From contig NZ_LN999831.1 of NCBI RefSeq assembly GCF_900048045.1, forward strand, positions 288,838-352,837: a stretch of DNA of 64,000 nt. Reading direction: 5' to 3'. The stretch is from Candidatus Mikella endobia (GTDB lineage Bacteria; Pseudomonadota; Gammaproteobacteria; Enterobacterales; Enterobacteriaceae). A program made the translations under genes and the position numbers. The notes beneath the pieces are model-generated. The model was not told the origin of the DNA and ran no database searches. It was given only the letters and a program-made list of their open reading frames with translations. The stretch's first letter is position 1, and the number at the start of each line of letters is the position of its first letter. Below are positions 20,723 through 31,270 of the stretch, piece by piece.

Positions 20723-21829
20723 ATGAAAAATGTGGGTTTTATTGGTTGGCGGGGGTTAGTAGGTTCAGTATTAATGCAACGTATGATAGAAGAAAATGAT
20801 TTTACTAATATACAACCAGTATTTTTTTCTAGCACCCAGTATGGTCAACCAGCACCGCTGGTAAATAGCTATCAGAATAAATTGCATAATTCTAAAGACC
20901 TCTCAATTCTTAAAGAATTGGATATTATTGTTACATGTCAGGGTGGTGATTATACCCAAGAAATATATCCTAAATTGCGAAAAATTGGTTGGCACGGATA
21001 CTGGATTGATGCTGCTTCATCTTTACGTATGAATAATGACACTATTATAATACTTGATCCTATCAATAAATCATTAATACAACAGGGGCTAAATAAAGGG
21101 ATTAAAACTTTTGTTGGTGGTAACTGCACTGTCAGTCTAATGTTAATGGCGCTAGGTGGTTTATTTGCTCACAATTTAGTGGAATGGGTCTCAGTTGCTA
21201 CTTATCAAGCAGCATCTGGAGGTGGCGCTCGTCATATACGTGAACTATTAGTACAAATGGTGCAATTGTGCGATACGATTGCTCAACCATTACATAATCC
21301 TGTATTTTCTATTCTAGAAATAGAACGTCGCTTTACTGAACTAACTCGCAGTGGAATTATTATGAAAAATAATTTTGGCGTACCATTAGTAGGGAGTCTT
21401 ATTCCATGGATTGATAAACAACTAGAAAGTGGTCAAAGTCGTGAAGAATGGAAAGGACAAGCAGAAACTAATAAAATTCTTAATACTAAGAAATTAATAC
21501 CTATAGATGGATTATGTGTACGTATAGGTGCTTTACGTTGTCATAGTCAAGCTTTTACTTTAAAATTGAGAAAAAATATTTCGTTAGCTGAAATTGAAAT
21601 TTTACTCGACAATCATAATGAATGGGTAAGTATAATACCTAATGATAGGGAATTATCTATGCAAGAATTAACCCCATCAGCGGTAACAGGAACACTAAAA
21701 ATTCCTATTGGTAGACTGCGTAAATTAAATATAGGTTCTGAATATCTTTCTGCTTTCACTGTAGGCGATCAATTATTGTGGGGAGCCGCAGAACCACTGC
21801 GACGTATGCTACATCAATTATTAAATTAA
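20723..21829 (+). CDS. asd: Aspartate-semialdehyde dehydrogenase
   Basis: Reduces aspartyl phosphate to aspartate semialdehyde with NADPH, the branch point to lysine/diaminopimelate, threonine and methionine, so it is needed for peptidoglycan as well as amino acids. 368 residues (E. coli 367) align throughout: [21 protein letters not shown] (NADP fold), [13 protein letters not shown], the active-site Cys in [44 protein letters not shown], the catalytic His in [13 protein letters not shown] (here [10 protein letters not shown]), and [20 protein letters not shown]. Single-gene unit. Nothing odd. Confidence 0.97.
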   Translation: MKNVGFIGWRGLVGSVLMQRMIEENDFTNIQPVFFSSTQYGQPAPLVNSYQNKLHNSKDLSILKELDIIVTCQGGDYTQEIYPKLRKIGWHGYWIDAASSLRMNNDTIIILDPINKSLIQQGLNKGIKTFVGGNCTVSLMLMALGGLFAHNLVEWVSVATYQAASGGGARHIRELLVQMVQLCDTIAQPLHNPVFSILEIERRFTELTRSGIIMKNNFGVPLVGSLIPWIDKQLESGQSREEWKGQAETNKILNTKKLIPIDGLCVRIGALRCHSQAFTLKLRKNISLAEIEILLDNHNEWVSIIPNDRELSMQELTPSAVTGTLKIPIGRLRKLNIGSEYLSAFTVGDQLLWGAAEPLRRMLHQLLN

Positions 21830-21922
21830 TATTTAATTAATTATATTAATAGATTTTAAATATCTTAATATTTGAAAATTTTTTAGCTTAATAATTAAAA
21901 TAGTAATTTATGATTTTAGAAT

Positions 21923-21941
21923 CTCTTCTTTATAAGAAGAG
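21923..21941. terminator. Hairpin between convergent asd and tRNA-Ser
   Basis: CTCTTCTT, three-base loop TAT, AAGAAGAG: an 8-bp perfect stem. It is placed where the rightward asd transcript and the leftward tRNA-Ser transcript meet, so a bidirectional terminator is plausible. The T content downstream is moderate on both strands. Confidence 0.4.
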
Positions 21942-21999
21942 TTAGTATTCTTTCTGATTTTCATCAATAAATTTACTAAATGATTGTCTTCAATTATTA

Positions 22000-22087
22000 C
22001 GGTGAGGGAGGGATTCGAACCCTCGATACACTTTTAGTATATACACACTTTCCAGGCGTGCTCCTTTAGCCACTCGGACACCTCACC
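22000..22087 (-). tRNA. serW: tRNA-Ser(GGA)
   Basis: Reads UCC and UCU. Minus strand: acceptor GGTGAGG/CCTCACC, discriminator G as serine requires, anticodon loop CTGGAAA flanked by CACGC/GTGTG, a long variable arm of the class II type, and T arm GAGGG-TTCGAAT-CCCTC. Very close to E. coli serW/serX. CCA is not encoded. Confidence 0.96.
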
Positions 22088-22236
22088 TAATATAACTTTA
22101 TTATATTTCCTTTTATATAGTCAAGTTATAACATTATGATTGGGATATTTTTTATATAGAAATAAAATTTCTGGTAAATAATAAAATATTTAAAAAAATA
22201 AATTAATATGCTGTAGATAAAATAAGGAGAATATAT

Positions 22237-22983
22237 ATGGCTACCTGGGTAACAGGTAATGTAGTACAGATAAAGCATTGGAGGGATGGTTTATTTAGTT
22301 TAATAGTACATGCGCCAATTTATCCTTTTACTGCGGGACAATTTACTAAAATAGGAATGAATATTAATGGCAATAAAATTCAGCGAGCTTATTCATACGT
22401 TAATGCACCGCAAAATTCTAACTTAGAATTTTACTTAATTGCTGTTCCTAATGGAAAATTAAGTCAGGCTTTGCATAAATTGCAATCTGGTAATCAGATA
22501 ATGATAACTAAAGAAGCAGCAGGTTTATTTGTACTAAACAAAATTCCACCATGTCAAAATTTGTGGATGATAGCTACTGGAACAGCGATAGGACCTTATT
22601 TATCAATTCTTGAGCATGGCAAAGAACTTGAAAGATTTAAGAGAATTATTCTCATATACGCGGTACGCTTTGTTCATAATCTTAATTATCTACCGCAAAT
22701 GCTGAAATTACAACATCGTTATAACGATAAATTGCAAATACAAATAATAATTAGTCAAGAAAAAGTTCCTGGATATCTAATGGGACGTATTCCTACATTA
22801 ATTGCTAATGGTTCTTTAGAATTAGCAGTAGATTTAAATTTAAATGCTAAAAATAGTCATGTAATGATATGTGGAAACCCTAACATGATAGTTGATACAC
22901 AACAATTGTTAAATAACAGCCGCGGTATGCGTAAAAATTCTAAATATAATCCGGGACATATAACTATTGAAAATTACTGGTAA
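22237..22983 (+). CDS. fpr: Flavodoxin/ferredoxin-NADP reductase
   Basis: FAD enzyme that passes electrons between NADPH and flavodoxin or ferredoxin. 248 residues, the same as E. coli. Seen: N-terminal WVTGNVVQI, FAD-binding RAYSYVNAP, GQFTKIGM, NADP-binding GTAIGPYLSIL, MICGNPNMI, and the C-terminal aromatic ENYW expected to stack on the flavin. Its likely partner FldA is at 53.4 kb, and the pair can power LipA and other Fe-S enzymes. ATG 22237 follows AAGGAG at good spacing. Confidence 0.96.
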   Translation: MATWVTGNVVQIKHWRDGLFSLIVHAPIYPFTAGQFTKIGMNINGNKIQRAYSYVNAPQNSNLEFYLIAVPNGKLSQALHKLQSGNQIMITKEAAGLFVLNKIPPCQNLWMIATGTAIGPYLSILEHGKELERFKRIILIYAVRFVHNLNYLPQMLKLQHRYNDKLQIQIIISQEKVPGYLMGRIPTLIANGSLELAVDLNLNAKNSHVMICGNPNMIVDTQQLLNNSRGMRKNSKYNPGHITIENYW

Positions 22984-23398
22984 TAATACCTTCAAGATAA
23001 CTAGAATCTAGATCATAGAATATTAATTTTTATAAAAACTAATTTTGAATTATAGATAATTATTAATTTTAAATTACTTTAAAAAAAATTTTTTAAATAA
23101 AATGTATCTGTTGATAATATTTGGTATTATTTTTAGTTATAATAGACTACAATTGATTATTTTAAATAAATAATAAATATAAAAACTCATAATGAAAAGG
23201 AATAAACAACTTATTTACTATAAGTAGTATGTATTGAAATATAGTTAAGTAAAAAAATAACAACTTATTTACTTATAATCTTCGTCTTTTTATTAAAAGA
23301 TGAAGGATTTATATTGCCAGTAATAATTATAGTTCAATAAAAAAATATTAACAGCAAATAATCTATTTCATATTAGATTATATAATAATGGTACCCGG
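22984..23398. other. Non-coding region between fpr and the tRNA operon
   Basis: About 415 bases with no gene. It contains two near-identical copies of ACAACTTATTTACT (about 23206 and 23260) and a strong hairpin at 23277-23309 listed separately. Confidence 0.5.
23277..23309. terminator. 14-bp hairpin downstream of the glyW-cysT-leuZ operon
   Basis: AATCTTCGTCTTTT, loop TATT, AAAAGATGAAGGATT: 14 pairs with one G-U and one bulged G. It lies about 90 bases beyond the 3' end of the leftward tRNA operon and 290 bases after fpr, so it could end either transcript. No long T run follows. Confidence 0.4.
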
Positions 23399-23474
23399 GA
23401 CGAGAGTTGAACTCGTATAGCCAAAGGCTGAGGGATTTTAAATCCCTTGTGTCTGCCAATTTCACCACCCGGGT
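23399..23474 (-). tRNA. leuZ: tRNA-Leu(UAA), CCA encoded
   Basis: Reads UUA and UUG. Anticodon loop within GGGATTTAAAATCCC, D arm TGGTGAAATTGGCAGACA, T arm ACGAG-TTCAACT-CTCGT, 3' A73 then CCA. The acceptor pair 1-72 is A-U (ACCCGGG with CCCGGGT) instead of the G-C of E. coli leuZ. Last gene of the leftward glyW-cysT-leuZ operon; the order is the same as in E. coli. Confidence 0.95.
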
Positions 23475-23482
23475 GTTAAAAA

Positions 23483-23556
23483 TGGAGGCACGTCCCGGAA
23501 TTGAACCGGGGTAGACGGATTTGCAATCCGATGCATGGCCACTCTGCCAACGCGCC
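23483..23556 (-). tRNA. cysT: tRNA-Cys(GCA), CCA encoded
   Basis: Anticodon loop TTGCAAA within CGGATTGCAAATCCG, acceptor GGCGCGT/ACGTGCC with one G-U pair, discriminator U as cysteine requires, T arm CCCGG-TTCAATT-CCGGG, encoded CCA. Middle gene of the three-tRNA operon, 8 bases from leuZ. Confidence 0.95.
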
Positions 23557-23606
23557 TTATATGCGCTTGCGCTAATCTCTATCTAGAGTACTAATCTCAC
23601 TAAAAT

Positions 23607-23681
23607 TGGAGCGGGAAACGAGGCTCGAACTCGCGACCCCAACCTTGGCAAGGTTGTGCTCTACCACTGAGCTATTCCCGC
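23607..23681 (-). tRNA. glyW: tRNA-Gly(GCC), CCA encoded
   Basis: Anticodon GCC within AACCTTGCCAAGGTT, acceptor GCGGGAA/TTCCCGC, discriminator U, T arm GCGAG-TTCGAGC-CTCGT, encoded CCA. The D loop is one base shorter than in E. coli glyW. First gene of the leftward operon; its promoter should lie in 23682-23935. Confidence 0.95.
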
Positions 23682-23935
23682 ACAAACATTCTCTTTTAAA
23701 GAAATTATTTTTATTTTACTGACTCTATCAGTTTTAGTCAATCTAAAAATAATTTTTATATGAAAAATATTTTTTCTTGAATTTCATAATAAATATTGAA
23801 ATTTTTACTTAAAAATTAGCATGGTTTTTCTATTAAAAATAATATATATTATCGCTAATATATAAAAATTAAATAGTTAGTAAAACTTTTTAAATAAATA
23901 TTATTCTATATTCTAATATGTAAGGAGTAAAATTC

Positions 23936-24100
23936 ATGGCTGTACAGCAAAATAAATCTACTCGTTCAAAACGAGGTATGCGTCGTTCCCATGATGCGCT
24001 AAGAACTTCTACTTTAACAATAGATAAAAATTCAGGTGAAATACATCAGCTTCATCATATGACTGCTCAAGGTTTTTATCGGGGTCGTAAAGTTATCTAA
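23936..24100 (+). CDS. rpmF: 50S ribosomal protein L32
   Basis: Small large-subunit protein of 54 residues (E. coli 57). Translation starts [20 protein letters not shown] and ends [15 protein letters not shown], matching E. coli L32 except for a shortened C-terminus. A good AAGGAG lies before ATG 23936. In E. coli it begins the rpmF-plsX-fabH-fabD-fabG-acpP cluster; here plsX and fabH are missing between it and fabD. Confidence 0.97.
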   Translation: MAVQQNKSTRSKRGMRRSHDALRTSTLTIDKNSGEIHQLHHMTAQGFYRGRKVI

Positions 24101-25146
24101 CAAATAATATTTATCAATAATATATATTGTGAATATGTAGATAATTTTATTTTTATTGTAAAGTTACTGTAGAATAAGTACAGATATTAGTTTTTTTAAA
24201 AGAAAATTCTTAGTACTTTAAAATTAGAGTACGGATATGATATTTATGTATCGAATAACAAATTCGTACGCAACAGTATTTTTGTATACCAAACTCCTAA
24301 AGAAAATTATATTTTCTAGTATTTTACTATTTTAGTTTATTAGTAATATAAATATATTTTATAATAAACAAAGTTATATAAATTAAATGTTGTTTTTTTA
24401 TTTTTAATATGCTGTGGTTATTTTCAAATGATTCATATTGTATTTCTGAGGATTCTATCCCCAAGCAGATACGATCTTGTAGATATGGATAATGAATATT
24501 TTTAATAATTTGATTGTTATTCAAACAAAAATACTATCACATAGTGAGTGTCGTATCGCAAGTGCTGATGGTTTTTAAAGTGCTACCATTTGTATCTATC
24601 TGTTGGTATTCACCCCCAAAAAAAGTGAACATGAATGATTATTCTCGTAAAGAATACCTTGACAAGTTTATTTTGTAAAATTCAACGTACTAATATTAAT
24701 TAGCTACTGGTTTGCTAATACGTTAAAGTGACAGATAATATTAAAAAAGTCTAGTTGAGTCATTGTGGTCTATTTCAAGATATTAACTATTTTGAAGTAC
24801 ATGAATTCTATTTTGAGATGGTGTTAATGTTGTAGTATTTGGACATACCATACTATTCATCTATACTGAGTAAAATTTCTACACATTTGCACACGGCTAT
24901 TATATTTAGTTATTGATGCATCAATTGTCCCCTCCCCTTATAGTATAGTTGCTACTTATATATGGAAATTTTTAAGCAGTAACTAAACTAGTAGTATAGC
25001 GTTAATGAACAGCTAAAAATCTAGACTGATTACTATTTTATTTCAGTTTAATGCAAGTTATTACTGTAAATTATTGTAGTAGAAAATAAATATCTAAAAT
25101 AATATTTTAGGTATTTGATGGTTGTTTGATTATAGGATTAATAATA
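24101..25146. other. Non-coding region where plsX and fabH are expected
   Basis: About 1.05 kb between rpmF and fabD. E. coli has plsX and fabH here. I searched all frames by eye for PlsX and FabH motifs and found nothing convincing. A 65-codon minus-strand frame (24327-24524) is Ile/Lys-rich, has no start context and is probably chance. The size is far below that of two genes (about 2 kb), so both were deleted or are decayed past recognition. Confidence 0.5.
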
Positions 25147-26034
25147 ATGACTGTTTTTGCCATGATATTTCCAGGACAAGGATCTCAAAAGGTAGGTATG
25201 TTGGCTCAACTAGCAGCCGTCAATACGGTAGTAAAAAATACTTTTGATGAGGCATCTGCTATTCTAGGATATAATTTATGGCAGTGTGTGCAGCACGGTC
25301 CAGCTGCAGAATTAAACCAAACTTGTTATACTCAGCCAGCATTGTTAGCTGCATCAGTAGCTATTTGGCGTGTGTGGCAACAAAACAACGGACGTTTGCC
25401 AGTACTACTAGCAGGCCATAGTTTAGGTGAATACTCGGCATTAGTATGCTCTGGTAGTCTTAATTTCAAGATAGCCATGAAACTAGTAGCACTACGTGGT
25501 CAGCTTATGCAAGAAGCAGTACCACCAGGATGTGGTGCTATGTCTGCTATCATAGGATTAAATAACGACTCTATCGCTGATATTTGTAAAAATATTGCAT
25601 CGAATCAAGTAGTTTTACCGGTAAATTTTAATTCTTCTGGTCAAGTTATTATAGCTGGTCATAAAGAAGCTGTAGAACTGGCAAGCATTGCTTGTAAGAA
25701 AGCTGGAGCAAAAATTGCGCAAAGACTACCTATAAGTATTCCTTCTCATTGCTATTTGATGAAACCAGCTGCAGAAAAATTAGCTGAAGCACTAGAATTG
25801 ATAACTTTTTCTGTACCACGTATCCCAGTAATTAATAATGTTAATGTATGTATTGAGAAAGAGCCTGCTGCTATTCGCAAGGCACTGGTACGTCAGCTTT
25901 ATAACCCAGTACGTTGGACAGAAATTGTAGAATACTTGGAAACTAAAAATATCAAGTACTTACTAGAAGTAGGTCCCGGTAAAGTTCTTACTGGATTTAA
26001 AAATATTAGAAGATATCTATCGTCACTACAATAA
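25147..26034 (+). CDS. fabD: Malonyl-CoA:ACP transacylase
   Basis: Moves malonyl from CoA to acyl carrier protein, supplying every round of fatty acid elongation. 295 residues from ATG 25147, whose product starts MTVFAMIFPGQGSQKVGML like E. coli; an upstream TTG would add seven residues without homology. Catalytic serine in GHSLGEYSALV, arginine in ALRGQLMQEAVP, histidine in IPSHCYLMKPAAEKL. The C-terminus stops after KVLTGFKNI plus nine residues, about 14 shorter than E. coli, beyond the core fold. It forms a cluster with fabG and acpP. Confidence 0.96.
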   Translation: MTVFAMIFPGQGSQKVGMLAQLAAVNTVVKNTFDEASAILGYNLWQCVQHGPAAELNQTCYTQPALLAASVAIWRVWQQNNGRLPVLLAGHSLGEYSALVCSGSLNFKIAMKLVALRGQLMQEAVPPGCGAMSAIIGLNNDSIADICKNIASNQVVLPVNFNSSGQVIIAGHKEAVELASIACKKAGAKIAQRLPISIPSHCYLMKPAAEKLAEALELITFSVPRIPVINNVNVCIEKEPAAIRKALVRQLYNPVRWTEIVEYLETKNIKYLLEVGPGKVLTGFKNIRRYLSSLQ

Positions 26035-26085
26035 ATAATTTTATTATTGGTAACTAGTGATTAACTATTAATTTTAGGTTTATAG

Positions 26086-26820
26086 ATGAATTTTAAAGGT
26101 AAAGTGGTACTGGTAACCGGTGCTAGCCGCGGTATTGGTCGTGCAATAGCAGAAAAATTTGTAAATAATGGTGCAACAGTGATTGGTACTGCTACTAATA
26201 AAATTAGCGTTGCTGTTGTTAGCGATTATTTAGGCAATAGCGGTAAAGGAATGGAATTAGATATTTCTAATAATACTGTTATTAAACAATTTTTAGAAAA
26301 TATGCGAGCTGAATTTGGAGATGCAGATATTTTAATAAATAATGCAGGTATTACTCATGATAATTTATTAATGTGTATGAAAGAAAATGAATGGCAGTAT
26401 CTTATTGATACTAATTTGACGTCTGTATTTCGTATGTCAAAAGCAGTAATAAAAACTATGATAAAAAAAAACTATGGTAGAATTATTACTATAGGTTCTG
26501 TTGTTGGCTCTGTAGGTAATGTTGGACAGGGAAATTATGCTGCTGCTAAAGCAGGATTAATTGGTTTTAGTAAATCTCTGGCTCGTGAAGTTGCTTCAAG
26601 AGGCATTACAGTAAATGTAGTCGCACCAGGATTTATTGATACTGATATGACTAAAAAATTTACTAATAAGAAACTTTCAGGAATTTTATCCCAGATTCCA
26701 GTAAATCGTTTGGGATATCCAAAAGAAATTGCTAATGCGGTTACTTTTTTGGCTTCTGATGAAGCAGAATATATTACTGGAGAGACAATCCATGTCAATG
26801 GAGGCATGTATATGCCGTAG
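26086..26820 (+). CDS. fabG: 3-oxoacyl-ACP reductase
   Basis: NADPH-dependent reduction of beta-ketoacyl-ACP in type II fatty acid synthesis; a tetrameric short-chain dehydrogenase. 244 residues, identical in length to E. coli FabG. Cofactor motif TGASRGIGRA near residue 11, NNAG, catalytic Ser in TIGSVVGSVGN, and YAAAK supplying Tyr151 and Lys155. The C-terminal EYITGETIHVNGGMYMP is the standard family ending. It starts 51 bases after fabD. Confidence 0.97.
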   Translation: MNFKGKVVLVTGASRGIGRAIAEKFVNNGATVIGTATNKISVAVVSDYLGNSGKGMELDISNNTVIKQFLENMRAEFGDADILINNAGITHDNLLMCMKENEWQYLIDTNLTSVFRMSKAVIKTMIKKNYGRIITIGSVVGSVGNVGQGNYAAAKAGLIGFSKSLAREVASRGITVNVVAPGFIDTDMTKKFTNKKLSGILSQIPVNRLGYPKEIANAVTFLASDEAEYITGETIHVNGGMYMP

Positions 26821-26992
26821 TCATCAAATAAAAATTATCAACATTATTGTTACTATAACTGGTAATAATTATTATATATGTTAAAATTTATCAAATAATA
26901 TTTTTAATAACCTAAATTAAGTTACATCTTTTAAATTCTCTATTTTATAGATATTAAAAATTATAGCGTAAACGATTTTAGATAGGAAAAAT

Positions 26993-27226
26993 ATGAGCAC
27001 TATCGCAGATCATGTTAAAGAAATTATTGCTGAGCAGTTAGAAGTAAAGAAAGAAAAAGTAGTGAATAGCGCATCTTTTGTTGATGATTTAGGAGCGGAT
27101 TCTCTGGACACAATAGAACTGATAATGGCATTAGAAGAAGAATTTGATATTGAAATTACGGACGAAGAAGCTGAGAAAATTACTACTGTTCAGGAAGCTA
27201 TTGATTTTATTCAATCTAACCAATAA
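26993..27226 (+). CDS. acpP: Acyl carrier protein
   Basis: Carries growing acyl chains on a phosphopantetheine arm. It also donates octanoyl groups to LipB for lipoate synthesis. 77 residues, acidic, with the modified serine in [18 protein letters not shown], almost the same as E. coli. Own ribosome site (TAGGAAAA) before ATG 26993. In E. coli fabF follows; here there are 266 non-coding bases and then ligA. Confidence 0.98.
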   Translation: MSTIADHVKEIIAEQLEVKKEKVVNSASFVDDLGADSLDTIELIMALEEEFDIEITDEEAEKITTVQEAIDFIQSNQ

Positions 27227-27480
27227 ATAGTAGTATGAAACTAATTTAGTTATAAGTTAAATGTGTGTGTAAGTAAGCGGTATTAGTTATCCCGTTTAAC
27301 TAGTAATAGTTGACTTTTCATTTTATTTTAATATCTGTAAGTACATGATACATATATAGCAAAATATGAATTGAAGAATTCAGTATCCAATATTACGAAT
27401 TTAAAATTTATAAATTCTATAGATAGATATCAATTTGATCTATTCAAATAACAATGTGAATGTATGTTTGTTAGCTATAA

Positions 27481-29289
<1,809 letters not shown>

Positions 29290-29450
29290 GAATATTTTAG
29301 CGGGTAAAACTCTTGTTTTGACAAGTTATTTTTAAACATTATTTAGGGATTCGCTAGTAGTTAGGATAAGCAACAGTATTTTATAGTTAAAAATAAAGTA
29401 ATTTTGAATTTTTCAAGGCTCAAGAATTAAATATTCCGCTTATTCAATGA
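29290..29450 (+). pseudogene. Decayed BRCT domain of ligA
   Basis: Immediately after the ligA stop, a shifted frame reads LAGKTLVLTS, matching the BRCT start FAGKTVVLTG of E. coli LigA. Further on another frame reads KAQELNIPLIQ and stops at TGA, matching KAQELGIEVID near the BRCT end. Stops and frame changes lie between. This shows that the short LigA arose by recent truncation, not by an ancestral short form. Confidence 0.8.
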
Positions 29451-29587
29451 TACCAATTATAACAAATCACAATGATTTTTAGTAGAATATTCTAATCTAA
29501 TAAGAAAGATTAATTATCTTTTCTTGAAATTCAATAAAATGTTAATTTATATTGTATAATTCATATTTTATTTGATTATAATTAAAA

Positions 29588-30283
29588 TTATAATAGGAAA
29601 TATCGATAATATCTCGCTATTATTTTAGCAGTAAATTTTTTTCTGAGATAAAAACCTAGTGGGATAGTAAGGATAGGTTTACCAAATTTACCAATAGCTG
29701 CAGTTAGAGATTTGCCGTGAGAAGCTTTAGGCCGTAAATGAAGCATCTCACCGTGGTGAGCAGTAATAGTTTCTACTTTACCTAAAACAATCAAATCCAT
29801 TAGCTCTTCCCAGTCACTTTTTAAATGTAACTCTTCTTTGGAGTTTAAATTCCACAATAGTGGTGCGCCGATACGTCGCATTGCCAAAGGCATTGTTCGT
29901 TGTCCTTCTATCGGAATCCAAAGAACCCTAGATAATTTATAACGCACATAACTAGTTTCCCATGTAACACCGCTATTACCAATAAGTGGCGCTACACAAA
30001 TAAAAGTAGTTTCTAATGGTATTTTGCTTCTATTATCTATAGGAATAGTTTTTAGCTCTATGCCAATGGATGCAAAATCTGGTTCAGATTTATTTTTAGC
30101 GCTGGCGCCCAAATAGCGCTCTAGTAATATGCCAATCCATCCTTTATCACGTTTAAGATTAGGGGGAATTTCTAATTTTGCATAGATAGATAATTCACCA
30201 AGTGTATAACCAAACAAAGAATTAGCTCTTTCTAGCAAGTCTTTTTCGTCTTTAGGAGGATCTAGATGAAATGAGCTTTTAAT
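29588..30283 (-). CDS. mutH: DNA mismatch repair endonuclease MutH, probable AUU start
   Basis: Nicks the unmethylated strand at hemimethylated GATC after MutS/MutL activation. Conserved features: [26 protein letters not shown], the catalytic [13 protein letters not shown] (Asp, Glu, Lys), [15 protein letters not shown] [21 protein letters not shown] and [15 protein letters not shown]. No ATG starts the frame. A TTG at 30238 gives 216 residues but cuts a conserved leader that reads [14 protein letters not shown] upstream (E. coli LLSPPETEEQLLAQA). Extending to ATT at 30283 gives 231 residues (E. coli 229) with AGGAAG six bases before it, so AUU is my preferred start. Confidence 0.9.
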   Translation of the reverse strand: MKSSFHLDPPKDEKDLLERANSLFGYTLGELSIYAKLEIPPNLKRDKGWIGILLERYLGASAKNKSEPDFASIGIELKTIPIDNRSKIPLETTFICVAPLIGNSGVTWETSYVRYKLSRVLWIPIEGQRTMPLAMRRIGAPLLWNLNSKEELHLKSDWEELMDLIVLGKVETITAHHGEMLHLRPKASHGKSLTAAIGKFGKPILTIPLGFYLRKKFTAKIIARYYRYFLL

Positions 30284-30481
30284 TTTTTTCTTCCTAAATT
30301 ATAATTTTAGTATATTTAAATTGAAGTTAGTATATTACTATTAGTATACAATTTATTTATTATAAATAATATAAAAAAACTATTTATTAAAAATAATTTT
30401 TTTATTACAAAATTGATAAACTTTTGTAGTTAATTGTAAACAAATAAAAAAACTTACCTATTATATAATAGAGATAGTATA

Positions 30482-30952
30482 GTGATTGATGGTGATGGTT
30501 ACCGACAAAATGTTGGTATTGTAATATGTAATTTTGACAAACAAGTATTATGGGCTAAGAGATACGGACATCATTCTTGGCAATTTCCACAGGGAGGCAT
30601 TAATGATTGTGAGACCGCTGAGCAAGCAATGTATAGAGAACTATTTGAGGAAATGGGTTTAAGTCACAAAGATGTACGTATTTTAGCTTCGACGCATAAC
30701 TGGCTATATTATAACCTTCCAAAAAGATTAGTACGTTGGAATCTGAATCCAGTGTGTATTGGTCAGAAGCAAAAATGGTTTTTGTTACAGCTTGTATGTT
30801 CTGATACAGATATTAATATGCAAATTGGGGGAATACCTGAATTTGACTGTTGGCGTTGGGTAAATTTTTGGTATCCAGTACGTAAAATTATTTACTTTAA
30901 ACGTGATGTTTACCGTAAAGTAATGAAAGAATTTTCCAGAATAGTAATGTAA
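30482..30952 (+). CDS. rppH: RNA pyrophosphohydrolase (Nudix)
   Basis: Removes pyrophosphate from the 5' end of mRNAs, starting RNase E-dependent decay. 156 residues from GTG 30482 (product [17 protein letters not shown]). The Nudix box [23 protein letters not shown] is complete with the REXXEE glutamates. [20 protein letters not shown] and [14 protein letters not shown] match E. coli. It ends after FSRIVM, about 20 residues before the E. coli end, lacking the variable basic tail. Divergent from mutH, with about 200 bases between; ptsP, lgt and thyA, the E. coli neighbours, are absent. Confidence 0.96.
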   Translation: MIDGDGYRQNVGIVICNFDKQVLWAKRYGHHSWQFPQGGINDCETAEQAMYRELFEEMGLSHKDVRILASTHNWLYYNLPKRLVRWNLNPVCIGQKQKWFLLQLVCSDTDINMQIGGIPEFDCWRWVNFWYPVRKIIYFKRDVYRKVMKEFSRIVM

Positions 30953-31270
30953 TGCTATTACAAAAAACCATAGTGTCGTTTTCTGTACAAGATTATAATT
31001 ATAGTAATAAAGAATAATTAATGGAATAATAATGATGTAAATTGGTGATAGATAAAATTTGTTGGTACTAAAAACTATAGCAGGTTATTTTTAACTTAAG
31101 TATAGTTTTCTTATACTGATACGGATTTATGTAGATAAAATTTTTTTATTTTTACGAAATTATTGTTATCTTTAATTATTGTTTATAAAAATATTAACAT
31201 TAGTAATTTTAAAATTGCTGTTAATAGTAACAATATACGCTTTACCAAAATAGTTTTTAACAAAAAGTTT

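Noticed and set aside
24327..24524. Minus-strand 65-codon open frame before fabD
   Set aside because: Ile/Lys-rich, no start context, no recognisable motif; chance frame in A+T-rich DNA.
31163..31270. Upstream extension of recC by 36 codons
   Set aside because: No homology and low-complexity A+T content; ATG 31271 gives the family N-terminus.
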